From positions 1 to 64,000 of the forward strand of contig DATJQI010000005.1 of the NCBI GenBank assembly GCA_035505915.1: a stretch of DNA of 64,000 nt, in the 5' to 3' direction. This document shows, piece by piece, positions 55,431 through 64,000 of this stretch. The position numbers and the translations under genes are program-made. Under the pieces are notes generated by a model, which saw only the letters and a list, made by a program, of their open reading frames with translations, was not told the origin of the DNA and searched no databases. Position 1 is the stretch's first letter. Each line of letters opens with the position of its first letter. The stretch is from 40CM-2-70-7 sp035505915 (GTDB lineage: Bacteria > Gemmatimonadota > Gemmatimonadetes > Gemmatimonadales > GWC2-71-9).

Positions 55431-56275
55431 GGGTTTGAATACCCCAGCCGCTTGAGGGAGGATGCATCCGCGCGCCAGCGCGGCATCACCTTGACGTGGA
55501 GATCCAGGAAGACGGGCTGGCCGATGAGCGCTTCCATCCGCTCGCGGGCGGCCCGGCCGATGGCCTTGATGGCCCGGCCCCCCGCTCCGATCACCATGCC
55601 TTTCTGGCTTTCGCGCTCTACGTAGACGGTGGCCCGAATATATACCGGCGTTTCGGCCTCCCGGTATTCATCCACCGCGCAGGCCAGGCTGTACGGCAGC
55701 TCCTCGCGCAGCTCGGCGAAGGCCGCCTCGCGGACGTATTCGGCGGCGAAGAACCGGAGGGGCTGGGCGGCGAGGTCGTCGTCAGGATAAAGGAATGGAC
55801 CTTCGGGGAGCCGTGCCTCGAGGGCCGCGCGGAGCTCCGGCACCCCGGCGCCGGTGGCCGCCGAAACCGCCAGGCTTCCGCGCGGAGCCGCTCGCCCCGG
55901 GACGAGGTCGCTCTTGGTGTACACGGTGAGCACGGGGACCCGCGGCGGGTTCGGGATCCCCGCGACCGTCGCGAGCGCCGGTGCGTCGCCGTCCGCGAGC
56001 GGGTGGAGGTAGGCGATCACGTCCGCGTCCGCGAGGGTGGCCAGCGCGGCTTCGCGCATCACCTCCTGCAGGCGGTACTCGGGATCGAGGAGCCCCGGGG
56101 TGTCCGTGAAGATGAACTGCGCGTCTTCGGTGGTGACCAGCCCGATCACGGGCAGGCGCGTGGATTGCGGCTTGGGGGAGACGATGGCCAAATGCTGGCC
56201 GACCAAGGCATTGAGGAGGGTCGACTTCCCGACGTTCGGGCGGCCGACCAGGGCGACGATTCCGCACCTGGGCAT
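55427..56275 (-). CDS. era: GTPase Era
   Basis: A 282-residue GTPase involved in 30S assembly and 16S rRNA 3'-end maturation. G1 GRPNVGKS (11-18), G3 DTPG (58-61), G4 TKSD (120-123), and the C-terminal KH domain with GMVIGAGGRAIKAIG. The switch I region reads PQSTRLPVIG, where most Era proteins have Q-T-T-R-H. A 33-base gap separates it from the Ig-like gene upstream. Confidence 0.95.
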   Translation of the reverse strand: MPRCGIVALVGRPNVGKSTLLNALVGQHLAIVSPKPQSTRLPVIGLVTTEDAQFIFTDTPGLLDPEYRLQEVMREAALATLADADVIAYLHPLADGDAPALATVAGIPNPPRVPVLTVYTKSDLVPGRAAPRGSLAVSAATGAGVPELRAALEARLPEGPFLYPDDDLAAQPLRFFAAEYVREAAFAELREELPYSLACAVDEYREAETPVYIRATVYVERESQKGMVIGAGGRAIKAIGRAARERMEALIGQPVFLDLHVKVMPRWRADASSLKRLGYSNP

Positions 56276-56308
56276 GGCAACGAAGTTGGCCGCCCGGCCC
56301 CCCCGAGG

Positions 56309-59200
56309 CTAGGGCGTGACGGTGAGCAGGAGGCCGACGGGCAGGTACGTCACCTGCCAGTGCCCCGTCGGGAGCGCGGGCAGCTGGACGCTGGCGAAGT
56401 CTCCGCTGAAGGCTCCCCACGCCACCACCGCGTAGGTGTCACCCACGCTGGGCACCCACCCGTTGATCGCGGTGACCCGGAGGGTATCGCCGAGGCTGAG
56501 CGTGCCGGTGACGCCGAGGACACCGTAATTGTACGACCCCGTGCCCTCGACCTGGATGTTCACGAGCGATCCCGAGGCCAGGGTCACGTTGCCCGCGATC
56601 GTGAGGTAGTCGGTCGGGAAGCTCGGCACGCCGGGGCTCAGGGTGCCGTGATTGACGAGCCCGCCGATGGCGTACGTCACGTTGAACACGCCGCCCCCCG
56701 ACCCTTCGATGATGCCGGTGTTCACGGCGGTCCGCGGACCCACGGAGTCGATGGCCAGGGCCGCATCGCTCTCGATGATGGTGATGCCGGCGTTATCCAG
56801 TCCGCCGATGATGCCGGAGTTGCCGGCGGCGTCGAGCAGCCCGTCCGCCCGAACGTGCACCACCCCGGTGATGAGCACGGCGTTCTCGAGCTGGACCTCC
56901 GGGGCGTCCGCCGGGTTGCCGGTACCGATGACCAGGCTCGCGACCGCGGAATCAGCGAACATCGCCACTTGGTAGACGCCGTGCGCGTCGACATAGGCGG
57001 TGTCCTGCGGCCCCGGCACGCGGGCCGGGCTCCAGCTGGCGACGTCGGTCCAGCTCCCGCCGGCCGGATTGATCCAGTGCACCACGTGGGAGCTGGCGCC
57101 GGACGTCACCGTCACCGAGGCGGTGGACACGACGGGCGGCAGCGCGTCGATCGCGCCCTTGACCGTCACCGCCGTGCCCGCCGCCGTGCCGATGAACTCG
57201 GCCGTGTAGGTCCCGTCGCCGTGATCCACTGTAGCCCGGAGGGTGCCGGTGCTGCTGCCGCCGGAGACCGAGAAGGACACGACGTGGCCGCCGGTCGTGA
57301 GCGGGTTGCCGGCCGCGTCCTTGGTCACGAGCGTGAAGAGCGACGAGTCGCCCACCACGATGGACGCGGGCACGGCCGTCACCACCGAGGTGTTGCGGGA
57401 CGGCGCGCCGGGGACCACGGTCACCGTGTCGATCGCCGCGACGCCCTGCACCGTGGCGGTCACCGCGGTCTTGCCCGCCGTGTCGCCGGTGACCAGGCCG
57501 GTCCCGTCCACGGCGGCCACCCCGGGGCCGCTGGAGCTCCACGAGACCGGCTTGCCCGGGAGCACGGTGCCGAGCGAGTTCTTGGCGGTGGCCGTGAGCT
57601 GCTGCGTCGCGCCGGAGGCGAGTGTCACCGGGTTGGGCGTCACCGCCACCGTGGCGACGAGCGTGTCCGTGCCGGCGGTCACCTGCACCGTCGGAAGAGC
57701 CGTGGTCACCGCCAGGCCGCCGATCGTCGCGCCGACGGTCGTAGGCGTCCCGGAGGCGACGCCCTTATAGAAGGCCGTGTAGATGCCGTTCGCGTGGTCC
57801 GTCACCGGCCCGATGCTGCCGGTGCTGGTCCCGCCGCTGGTCGTGAACGTCACCACGGCCCCACCCGAGGTGCGCGGGTTCCCCGCGCCATCCTTGGTGG
57901 TGAGCGTCAGGGTGACGCTGTCGCCCGCGGGCACCGTCGGGGCGGAGACGGAGACCACCGACGTGGCCGGGGAGACCGGGCCCGGCACCACCGTGACGGT
58001 GTCGGTGCCGCTCTTCGCGCCGGCGGAGGCCGTGATGACGGCCTGCCCCACGAGGTGGCCCGTCACGAGGCCGGTGGTGTCGACGGACGCGACCGTCGGC
58101 GCGCCGCTGGCCCAGGCCACGGATACCGCCAGGGGGTTCCCGGCGGAGTCCTTCGGAGTGGCCGTGAGCTTCACGGTCGCGCCGGAGGCGAGGGTGGGCG
58201 ACGGCGGCGTCACGGTCACCGTCGCGACCGGGGCCACGGCGAAGGCCGAGAAGGTCACCGAGACATCGCCGATGAAGCTGAGGACCTTCTGTGTATCGGG
58301 GGTGGCGCCCAGGGTCCACTGCGCGCGCGCGAGGCCCAGCGAATCGGTCGGGATGGAGTCCGGAGCGACCGTCCCGCCGCCGCTCGTGATGGCCCAGTGG
58401 ATCATCAGTCCGGGGACGCCGTTGCCGAAGCGGTCCAGCATCTGGACCACCAGGGCCGAGGGGAGGAGCGCCCCCGTGGACCCGGTCTGATGGTCCCCGC
58501 TCACGATCACGAAGCTCTGGGCGAACCCGGGGAGCGCCCGGGCGCTGAACCGGACGACGGCTCCCGGGATCTGGGAGGACCGGGCGACCACGCTGTCGAT
58601 CCCGCTGACGACGCCGAGCGTCCAGGTTGCGGAGGCGAGACCTGAAGAGTCCGTGACGACGGTGGAATCCGAGAGCGAGCCGCCGCCGTGCGTGACCGTG
58701 AAGGTCACCGGCACCCCGACCACGCCCCCGCCCTGACCGTTGAGCGCCCGCACGGCGAGCGGTACCGGGAGCACCGTGCCGACCCGGGCGGTCTGGGTGT
58801 CCCCGGCGACCAGGGCCAGGGAATCCGCGTTCGGGAGCACGGTCACGGTGGCGACACCGGCGAAGCTCCCAAAGTCGCCCGACACCTGGGCCGTGACCTG
58901 GGTGACTCCGGTCCCGCCACCGGTCACTTTGCCCGTCGCGTCCACGCGGGCGACGGCCGTATCGGCGCTGGCCCACGTGAGCGACACGCCGGCGGGCAGC
59001 GACGCGAAGGCGGAGTCGGTCTGGTCGAGGATGGTGGCGAGGATGCTCGCGCTCTGTCCCTGTGACACCGACAGCTGGGTGGGAGAGAGCTGGATGCCGC
59101 GGACCGCCCGCTCGCCCGGGGCGAACACGTAGTCCGCGCAGGCGACCCCCACCAGCGAGGCGCCCGCGAGCGCGGCCAGGCCCCGGCGGGAGAGGCTCAG
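56309..59200 (-). CDS. Large Ig-like (Big_1/Big_2) surface protein
   Basis: About 963 residues. The first 25 residues, read from CTG 59200 as (M)SLSRRGLAALAGASLVGVAC, look like a twin-arginine or lipoprotein-type signal ending in a cysteine. Then come repeated Ig-like modules: Big_2-type with SADTAVARVDATGKVTGG and similar, Big_1/invasin-type with TLGVVSGIDSVVARS, and filamin-like GDSVTLTLTTKDGAGNP repeats. The last ~250 residues change to a beta-helix-like part beginning GGSWTDVASWSPARVPGP. CTG overlaps the barrel stop as CTGA; the first normal start, GTG 59152, would remove the signal. An adhesin or surface-layer component is likely. Confidence 0.82.
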   Translation of the reverse strand: MSLSRRGLAALAGASLVGVACADYVFAPGERAVRGIQLSPTQLSVSQGQSASILATILDQTDSAFASLPAGVSLTWASADTAVARVDATGKVTGGGTGVTQVTAQVSGDFGSFAGVATVTVLPNADSLALVAGDTQTARVGTVLPVPLAVRALNGQGGGVVGVPVTFTVTHGGGSLSDSTVVTDSSGLASATWTLGVVSGIDSVVARSSQIPGAVVRFSARALPGFAQSFVIVSGDHQTGSTGALLPSALVVQMLDRFGNGVPGLMIHWAITSGGGTVAPDSIPTDSLGLARAQWTLGATPDTQKVLSFIGDVSVTFSAFAVAPVATVTVTPPSPTLASGATVKLTATPKDSAGNPLAVSVAWASGAPTVASVDTTGLVTGHLVGQAVITASAGAKSGTDTVTVVPGPVSPATSVVSVSAPTVPAGDSVTLTLTTKDGAGNPRTSGGAVVTFTTSGGTSTGSIGPVTDHANGIYTAFYKGVASGTPTTVGATIGGLAVTTALPTVQVTAGTDTLVATVAVTPNPVTLASGATQQLTATAKNSLGTVLPGKPVSWSSSGPGVAAVDGTGLVTGDTAGKTAVTATVQGVAAIDTVTVVPGAPSRNTSVVTAVPASIVVGDSSLFTLVTKDAAGNPLTTGGHVVSFSVSGGSSTGTLRATVDHGDGTYTAEFIGTAAGTAVTVKGAIDALPPVVSTASVTVTSGASSHVVHWINPAGGSWTDVASWSPARVPGPQDTAYVDAHGVYQVAMFADSAVASLVIGTGNPADAPEVQLENAVLITGVVHVRADGLLDAAGNSGIIGGLDNAGITIIESDAALAIDSVGPRTAVNTGIIEGSGGGVFNVTYAIGGLVNHGTLSPGVPSFPTDYLTIAGNVTLASGSLVNIQVEGTGSYNYGVLGVTGTLSLGDTLRVTAINGWVPSVGDTYAVVAWGAFSGDFASVQLPALPTGHWQVTYLPVGLLLTVTP

Positions 59201-60891
59201 AAGCTTCTCGCCAGGGTGAGGGTGAGGAACGACTCCTGAAACCCGGGCTGATTCCCGATGGCGCTGTACCGCGTGTGGCGGGCCTGCAGCGAGAGACGCG
59301 AATCCCAGAAGAGCGGATAGTCCATCTGGCCGGTGAGACCGAACACGTGCCGGCCGCTGCTGAAGGTCTGGGTCAGGGCCGCCGAGGTCCGGAGGGCGCC
59401 GGCGCGATACTGGGCCCGCGCGCCCAGGTAGATGTTCCGCTGGGTGGCCGCGCCGGTGTTTTCGACGACCGCGAGCGACGCCGTCGGGGAAACCGAGAAC
59501 GCCCGGGTCAGGGGGATCTGCACCGACGTCGCGAGGTTGTGAACCGTGACGCCCGGAATCTGGGTGATCACGTTGTCGTCGGCCGTATGCTGGAGCGCGT
59601 ACGACAGGCTGATCGTCGACGGATGACCGAAGAGGCGGGACTGAATGGCCGCGTTGGTGGACAGTGCGAACGAGCGATTGTCGATCTTGAACGTGTCGAC
59701 GGCGGCGTCGTTCGCGATGACGTTGCTCATCGCGGTGACGGACAGCGTGACGGTCCGGGACAGGAGCATCGCCGCGGTGCCCATCACGGCATCCCGGTCG
59801 GTGGTGGCCGCCTTCTGATGCAGGAGGTTGTCGTTCTGGTGCTGATACTGGCCCTGCAGCGTCAGCTGGCCGCGCAGAAGTCGGAGCGAGCCTCCGAGGT
59901 CGATCGCCCGGCGGTCGTTGATCAGGTACGCGAGCCCCAGGGAGGTGTATCCGGCGCCGACGTACTCGTAGCCGCCCCGGACGCTGGCCGGGCCGAGGTT
60001 GGCGTCGGCCTGGAGGTGGTACGCGTAGTCCCCCGACGTCGACAGCCGCAGTGGCATCAACGAGTTGAGGAAGGAGCCGGCGGTCACGCTGCCCGGATTC
60101 GCCAGCGGGCTCGTCTGATCCGCGGTGGTCAAGGCGCCCGCCGCCTCGGCCTTCACCGTCACCCGGCTCTGCCAGAGCTGCACCTGACCCCGGGTGCCCA
60201 GTACGAGGTTCTCCTGCGGCCGGGTCTCGACCTTGGGTCGGAGGGCCGGCGGGATGGTGTCGAGGAGTGCGGTGTCGTTCACCGCCGCGCCCAGGGACGA
60301 GGCGTCGTCCTTGGACTTGACGATCATCACGTCCACGAACGACGCGCCTTCCCGCCCCACCCCGACGGACGCGGCGAAGAGGTTCCGCTTGTAGGCGAAG
60401 TCGCCCAGCCCCCCGGAGACGGTCCGCTGGGATTGCCCACCCTGGAGTGAGAACCGGAAGAAGCCGGGGCGCAGGTCCACGCCCGCACCGCGCACCTGGG
60501 TGCCCTGGACCGTGTAGTCCGAGTAGTTGTCCGTGAAATCGCCGAGATGGAACGTGGCCCAGCCGATGCGGGGATTGAGGCCGAGCTGGCCGATGTTCTG
60601 GCGGAGCTCGCTGCCCTCGGAAGAGAGGAGAACGCTCACCCCCACGTTGAACTGGCCGAAGAGCAGGAGGTTCGGCGACATCCCGATCTGCCAGGATTCA
60701 CCGGGACGCCGCGACGCGATGCCGTTCACGCCGTAGAGCTGCTCCGTGAGCGTCATGTCGCCCGTGAAGCGCGCCGGCAGCCAGCCGGTACCGGACGCGG
60801 GAAGGCCCGGCGCCGGAGTCGGGGTCTGAGCCTGGCACGGGGCCGCGACGATCAGCCCGGCGGTCACGACCAGCGCGCACCGGACGTTCAC
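59197..60891 (-). CDS. Outer-membrane beta-barrel protein of unknown family
   Basis: A 564-residue protein with a signal peptide (VNVRCALVVTAGLIVAAPCQAQ split over residues 1-22), a Pro-rich stretch, and then alternating amphipathic strands to the end, closing ESFLTLTLARSF with the terminal Phe of barrel proteins. Strand-like units such as VDLRPGFFRFSLQGG and LSVTAMSNVIANDAAV suggest 20 or more strands. I recognise no named porin family. It sits between a TPR protein and the Ig-like protein with four-base overlaps at both ends, so it may export or anchor the surface proteins encoded beside it. That is inference. Confidence 0.75.
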   Translation of the reverse strand: MNVRCALVVTAGLIVAAPCQAQTPTPAPGLPASGTGWLPARFTGDMTLTEQLYGVNGIASRRPGESWQIGMSPNLLLFGQFNVGVSVLLSSEGSELRQNIGQLGLNPRIGWATFHLGDFTDNYSDYTVQGTQVRGAGVDLRPGFFRFSLQGGQSQRTVSGGLGDFAYKRNLFAASVGVGREGASFVDVMIVKSKDDASSLGAAVNDTALLDTIPPALRPKVETRPQENLVLGTRGQVQLWQSRVTVKAEAAGALTTADQTSPLANPGSVTAGSFLNSLMPLRLSTSGDYAYHLQADANLGPASVRGGYEYVGAGYTSLGLAYLINDRRAIDLGGSLRLLRGQLTLQGQYQHQNDNLLHQKAATTDRDAVMGTAAMLLSRTVTLSVTAMSNVIANDAAVDTFKIDNRSFALSTNAAIQSRLFGHPSTISLSYALQHTADDNVITQIPGVTVHNLATSVQIPLTRAFSVSPTASLAVVENTGAATQRNIYLGARAQYRAGALRTSAALTQTFSSGRHVFGLTGQMDYPLFWDSRLSLQARHTRYSAIGNQPGFQESFLTLTLARSF

Positions 60892-61517
60892 TTGGCCGCT
60901 CCAAGCCGCTCTGTCACCTCGATCTCGTGGTCTGCGAGCACCCGGGACTCCGGCAGCCGGATGCGGAGACGCCGGATCTGATCGAGCAGGGCGTCGAGGG
61001 CTCCGGCCCCCTGCCCTTCCGCCAGGCGCTGGAGCGATCGGAAGGCCGAGTCGTCTTCCGGGGCAAGGTCCAGGGCGCGGGCGTATGCATCGAGCGCGTC
61101 CCGCGGCCGGCCCGCCCGTTCGAGGAGCCGTCCCCGAGCCCGCTGGAGCTCGGCATCCGCGGCGTCCCGCGCCAGGAGACGATCGACGAGCACCAGGGCG
61201 CCCGCGGTCTCGCCGTCGCGCTCCGCCAGGCGGGCCGCGTACCCGTCGAGCAGCGGGCTCCCGGGGAACGCCAGGCGCAGCTGCTGGAGCTCGGCGCCTC
61301 CCCACGAGGTCCGGAAGACCATCGTGTCGAGCGCCGGGCGGACCTCCGAGAGCAGATGGGCGGCGGTGGTGTCGCGCTTGGCCGCCCGCCGGGTCGTGAA
61401 GTGTTGCTCGGCCCGCTCCAGGGCGTTGAGCCCATCCCACACGCGACGGCGCAGCGCCTGACTCGTGGAATCCCCCGTCAGGAACGCGAGGGTGAGGAGC
61501 GTGACGACGGGGGTCAT
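60888..61517 (-). CDS. Exported TPR protein
   Basis: A 209-residue protein. The N-terminus PVVTLLTLAFLTGDSTSQ is hydrophobic and may be a signal peptide. The rest is helical with TPR spacing, clearest at GRLLERAGRPRDALDAYARA (about residues 131-150) and LAPEDDSAFRSLQRLAEG. It overlaps the fibronectin gene upstream (ATGA) and the barrel downstream (GTGA). In secretion and surface-assembly loci such TPR proteins often connect barrel and cargo, but no specific family is evident. Confidence 0.68.
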   Translation of the reverse strand: MTPVVTLLTLAFLTGDSTSQALRRRVWDGLNALERAEQHFTTRRAAKRDTTAAHLLSEVRPALDTMVFRTSWGGAELQQLRLAFPGSPLLDGYAARLAERDGETAGALVLVDRLLARDAADAELQRARGRLLERAGRPRDALDAYARALDLAPEDDSAFRSLQRLAEGQGAGALDALLDQIRRLRIRLPESRVLADHEIEVTERLGAAK

Positions 61518-63478
61518 CGGCTCGCCACCGGCGCCACGGGGCTCGGCGCCGACTCGTTCCCCGACCGGTCCACCGCGCGGACCGTGTAGTAGAACCCGGC
61601 ACGGCCGGTCGAATCCGTGAAGACGAGGAGTGACGCTGGGGCGCGCGTGAGCTTGCGATACGCTCCGGTCGGGAGGCTCGAGCGGTACACGTTGTAGCCG
61701 ACGAGCTCCAAGTCCACGACGCGCTCCCAGCGCACTTCGACGACCCCCGCCACGACCCGCGCCGCCGCCATCCGGGGTGCGGGCGGCGGGGTGAAATCCC
61801 GAAAGAGGACGCTGTCGGCCCGTGGCGGGCTCACGTTCCCGGCGCTGTCGACGGCCGTCAGGCGATACGTGTAGCGCACGCCGTGCACCACCGCGGTATC
61901 CCGCCAGGATCGCGCCGACGCCGGGAGGCGGTGGGTGGCGCGGGACCCGGTGTCCGCCGGGCCGCCCGCGCGCGTCACCGCGTAGGTCTGCACGTCCCGC
62001 GATCCGCTCGCCGACCAGGACACCTCGACGTATCGGCCCGCGACGTTCCGGGCGGTCACGGCGGAGGGCGGCGTCGGCGGCTGGTCGTCCGGAATCGTGA
62101 TCCAGCCTTCGAGCGGGGCGGATTCATTGAAGGTGGAATCCAGCGCGGTCACCCGGATCAGGTACTTCGCGCCCGGAGTCAGCCCCCGTCCGGCCGTTCC
62201 CGAGTCGACGAACTGCGTGACGGTGAGCGGGCGCCCGGTGAGCCGTACGCCGGCGGATCCGGAGCCCCGGTAGACGTAATAGCCGCGGAAGTCCCCCGAG
62301 GTGGAGGGCCCCCACCGGGCCGTGATCCGGTGCCGGGACGTCGTCAGGACGAGCGCCGTGGGGGGCGGCGGCGGCGTGTGGTCGACCGGCAGGGCGTCGA
62401 CGGGGTTGGAGGGAGCGCTGGCGTTGCCGCTCGAGTCGACCGCGATGATCCGGTAGAAGTACTGGTGCCCGCCCGGCACCGTGTCGGTCCAGACGGGGCG
62501 CCGCACCGGAATGAGGGCGCGGTCCAGCCGCCGGAATCCCCGGCGGACGTCCGGGGACCGTTCGATGTGGTAGCCGGCAGCGTCGAGCTCGGGCGACATC
62601 CGCCACGTGATGTCCACGACGTTGTTGCCGTTCCGCACCGCGAGCTCGACCGGAATGGCGGGAGGCGTGCGGTCCACCAGGTGTGCCGGAGCGGCGGCCG
62701 TCGGCGCGCTCTCCCGCCCCGCCAGGTCGACGGCGGTGATCTGATAGGCATAGGCACCGCCGGTGACGTCGCGGTCGACGTAAGAGAACGCCGCGCCGTT
62801 CGCGTCGTTGCGCAATACGGGGTTCGCCGTGATGCGGTGAACGGCTCCCCCGCCATCCGCGCGGTACACGTGGAACCCGATCGTGAAGTCCGTCGGGGCG
62901 CCGAGATAGGTGGGATACCGCCAGGCGACCCGGATTTCGTGATCGGCCCCGGTGGTGGCGAGCCCCGTGGGCGAGAGGGGCGCGACGTCGGCCACGTGGA
63001 CCCGGCCGGTCCAGGAGCGCGTCGTTTCCTTGCCGTCCGCGCCCGTGAATACCACGCGGTACTCGTAGTCGGCGCCGCGAACGGCTCCCGCGTCGGCGTA
63101 GAGGCGGCCGAGGGCGGAGGCGGCGCGCCGGCTGACGAGCGTGAGCACGCCCGACGCGAACCGGTCGCTCCGGAGGCGGCGCATCAGCTCGTCTTCGTCG
63201 ACCGCCCGGACGGCCCGCAAGGCCAGCGGCAGGTCGGGGCCGAGGCGCCCCGCGAGCGCCGCGGGATCATCCGGTCCCGCCACGGGCGCGGCGGTCCGCT
63301 TCTCGAAACCGGCGGGGGTCGCGGTCACCGGCCGGCGGTACACGACGAACCCTCCGTCCGAGGGGACCTGCAGGACGTAGACCAGCACCGTGTCGCCCAC
63401 CGGAACCAGCCGGACGGGGGACGCCGGTGCTTGCGCCAGGCCCGGGGCCGCGAGGCAGAGGAGCAGGAGCGCCCTCAC
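61514..63478 (-). CDS. Secreted multi-domain fibronectin type III protein
   Basis: A 654-residue exported protein. The start GTG 63478 gives a signal peptide (VRALLLLCLAAPGLAQAP). After a ~200-residue N-terminal region, four or five fibronectin-III domains follow, each with PP-x-P-x-x or TP-x-x-P linkers and a Y-x-Y core, for example AYAYQITAVDLAGRES, YFYRIIAVDSSGNAS, YTYRLTAVDSAGNVS and FYYTVRAVDRSGNESA. The repeated VDxxGN ending in these domains shows recent internal duplication. The stop overlaps the TPR start. Extracellular binding or scaffold role; no enzyme motif. Confidence 0.85.
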   Translation of the reverse strand: MRALLLLCLAAPGLAQAPASPVRLVPVGDTVLVYVLQVPSDGGFVVYRRPVTATPAGFEKRTAAPVAGPDDPAALAGRLGPDLPLALRAVRAVDEDELMRRLRSDRFASGVLTLVSRRAASALGRLYADAGAVRGADYEYRVVFTGADGKETTRSWTGRVHVADVAPLSPTGLATTGADHEIRVAWRYPTYLGAPTDFTIGFHVYRADGGGAVHRITANPVLRNDANGAAFSYVDRDVTGGAYAYQITAVDLAGRESAPTAAAPAHLVDRTPPAIPVELAVRNGNNVVDITWRMSPELDAAGYHIERSPDVRRGFRRLDRALIPVRRPVWTDTVPGGHQYFYRIIAVDSSGNASAPSNPVDALPVDHTPPPPPTALVLTTSRHRITARWGPSTSGDFRGYYVYRGSGSAGVRLTGRPLTVTQFVDSGTAGRGLTPGAKYLIRVTALDSTFNESAPLEGWITIPDDQPPTPPSAVTARNVAGRYVEVSWSASGSRDVQTYAVTRAGGPADTGSRATHRLPASARSWRDTAVVHGVRYTYRLTAVDSAGNVSPPRADSVLFRDFTPPPAPRMAAARVVAGVVEVRWERVVDLELVGYNVYRSSLPTGAYRKLTRAPASLLVFTDSTGRAGFYYTVRAVDRSGNESAPSPVAPVASR

Positions 63479-64000
63479 GGAACCTTCTTCGCCGGGGACG
63501 GGAGCACCGGGATGACCGGGGGAGACGTGGGCTTCGTGATCGGTACCGAGAACGAGGTCACGCTGATCGTGCTTGGCGCTCCCGCCCCGTTCACGGAGCG
63601 AGCCTGCGCGTACAGCGTCACCCCCACCGGGACCGGCGGGAGCGTGATGGCCGTTCCGCCCGCCCCGGCCGCGACGGTGGTGAAGGACCAGGGGACGACG
63701 TCGGCCCCGGTCGCAGTGGTGCCGATCGCCCACTGCACGCCGGACAGCCCCGATTGCGGGTCGGCGGCGGCGGTCACCGTGAGCGTGGTGATGCCTCCGG
63801 CGGTCGACGCCGTCACCCCTGGATTCGGGGGCGCCGAGGCGTCGTAGAGCACCGGGCCGGACGCGACGTATGCCGCGATCTCTCCCTGCTGGTTCACGCC
63901 GCGGACATCCACGTAGTACGTCTGCCCGTCGGTCAGCGGCGCGCCGGCGATCCGTGCCGCTCCTCCCGCGGCGCTCCAGTCGATGGCGGCCGCCGCCGGC
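63475..64000 (-). CDS. Fibronectin III-like surface protein, C-terminal fragment
   Basis: The frame is open to the window edge, so only the last ~174 residues are seen. They contain DGQTYYVDVRGVNQQGE, a fibronectin/Ig-like strand pair, and VTLYAQARSVNGAGAPS, and end in a Pro/Lys-rich tail (PVLPSPAKKVP). It overlaps the fibronectin gene downstream by four bases (GTGA) and so belongs to the same surface unit. The missing N-terminus leaves signal peptide and full domain count unknown. Confidence 0.75.
   Translation of the reverse strand, partial: PAAAAIDWSAAGGAARIAGAPLTDGQTYYVDVRGVNQQGEIAAYVASGPVLYDASAPPNPGVTASTAGGITTLTVTAAADPQSGLSGVQWAIGTTATGADVVPWSFTTVAAGAGGTAITLPPVPVGVTLYAQARSVNGAGAPSTISVTSFSVPITKPTSPPVIPVLPSPAKKVP

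Noticed and set aside
61514..63478. Recombination-prone repeat from the FN3 domains
   Set aside because: Similarity is at the protein level (VDxxGN endings); the DNA copies are too diverged for a direct-repeat call by eye.

Overview
The window is very GC-rich (roughly 70 % by eye), gene-dense and has no stretch over 300 bases without a gene. It carries a full set of LPS and outer-membrane genes (lpxA, lpxB, lpxD, lpxK, an lpxC-fabZ fusion, bamA, ompH/skp, lolC/lolD). It also has traits better known from Gram-positives: the McsA-McsB-ClpC arginine-phosphorylation protease system and the bacillithiol enzyme BshC. With Big/Ig-like surface proteins, PorV-like barrels and secreted TPR proteins, this suggests a diderm of the FCB/Gemmatimonadota neighbourhood. 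That assignment is inference from gene content, not a phylogeny.

The layout is split at one point. Every gene from 1 to 9408 is on the + strand and every gene from 9485 to 64000 is on the - strand. The two sets converge on a short AT-rich gap that holds a 28-bp sequence (9438-9465) with the structure of a chromosomal XerC/XerD dif site. I read this window as the replication terminus, with genes on both sides transcribed in the direction of replication.

Left side (+): the end of a YVTN beta-propeller protein and its terminator, then an overlapping surface-glycan cluster (GT4 transferase, FemAB-like transferase, hexapeptide acyltransferase, polysaccharide deacetylase-like protein, UPF0104 membrane protein, YfhO-like membrane protein, dolichol-phosphate-mannose-synthase-like GT2) ending in dapF.

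Right side (-), in order of transcription from the right end: (1) a surface cluster of two fibronectin-III-type proteins, a TPR protein, an outer-membrane barrel and a 960-residue Ig-like protein, running into era, a Trm112-like mini-protein, a PorV-like barrel and a DUF5683-like protein; (2) behind a clear promoter, a GGDEF protein and a zinc-ribbon protein; (3) prfB (with a programmed +1 frameshift), lysS, lolC, lolD, mcsA, mcsB, clpC, bamA, ompH, lpxD, lpxC-fabZ, lpxA, an oxidoreductase, lpxB, a DUF374 acyltransferase, lpxK, gdhA, rlmH, AMMECR1, bshC, a small coiled-coil protein, murJ, uvrC, a threonine-synthase-like gene, larC, a secreted TPR protein, a ClC antiporter and tRNA-Gly with a terminator; (4) a paralogous secreted TPR protein; (5) a radical-SAM DUF512 gene, der, plsY, gpsA, a MerR regulator, GT2, surE, pcm, dedA and acyP; (6) tRNA-Arg and a membrane-anchored TPR protein next to dif.

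Most neighbouring genes share 1-, 4- or 8-base stop/start overlaps, and about half start with GTG, so translational coupling looks pervasive. At least two genes (lpxC-fabZ and the Ig-like protein) have no ATG/GTG/TTG where homology puts the start. No rRNA, CRISPR array, transposase, integrase or phage gene was seen.
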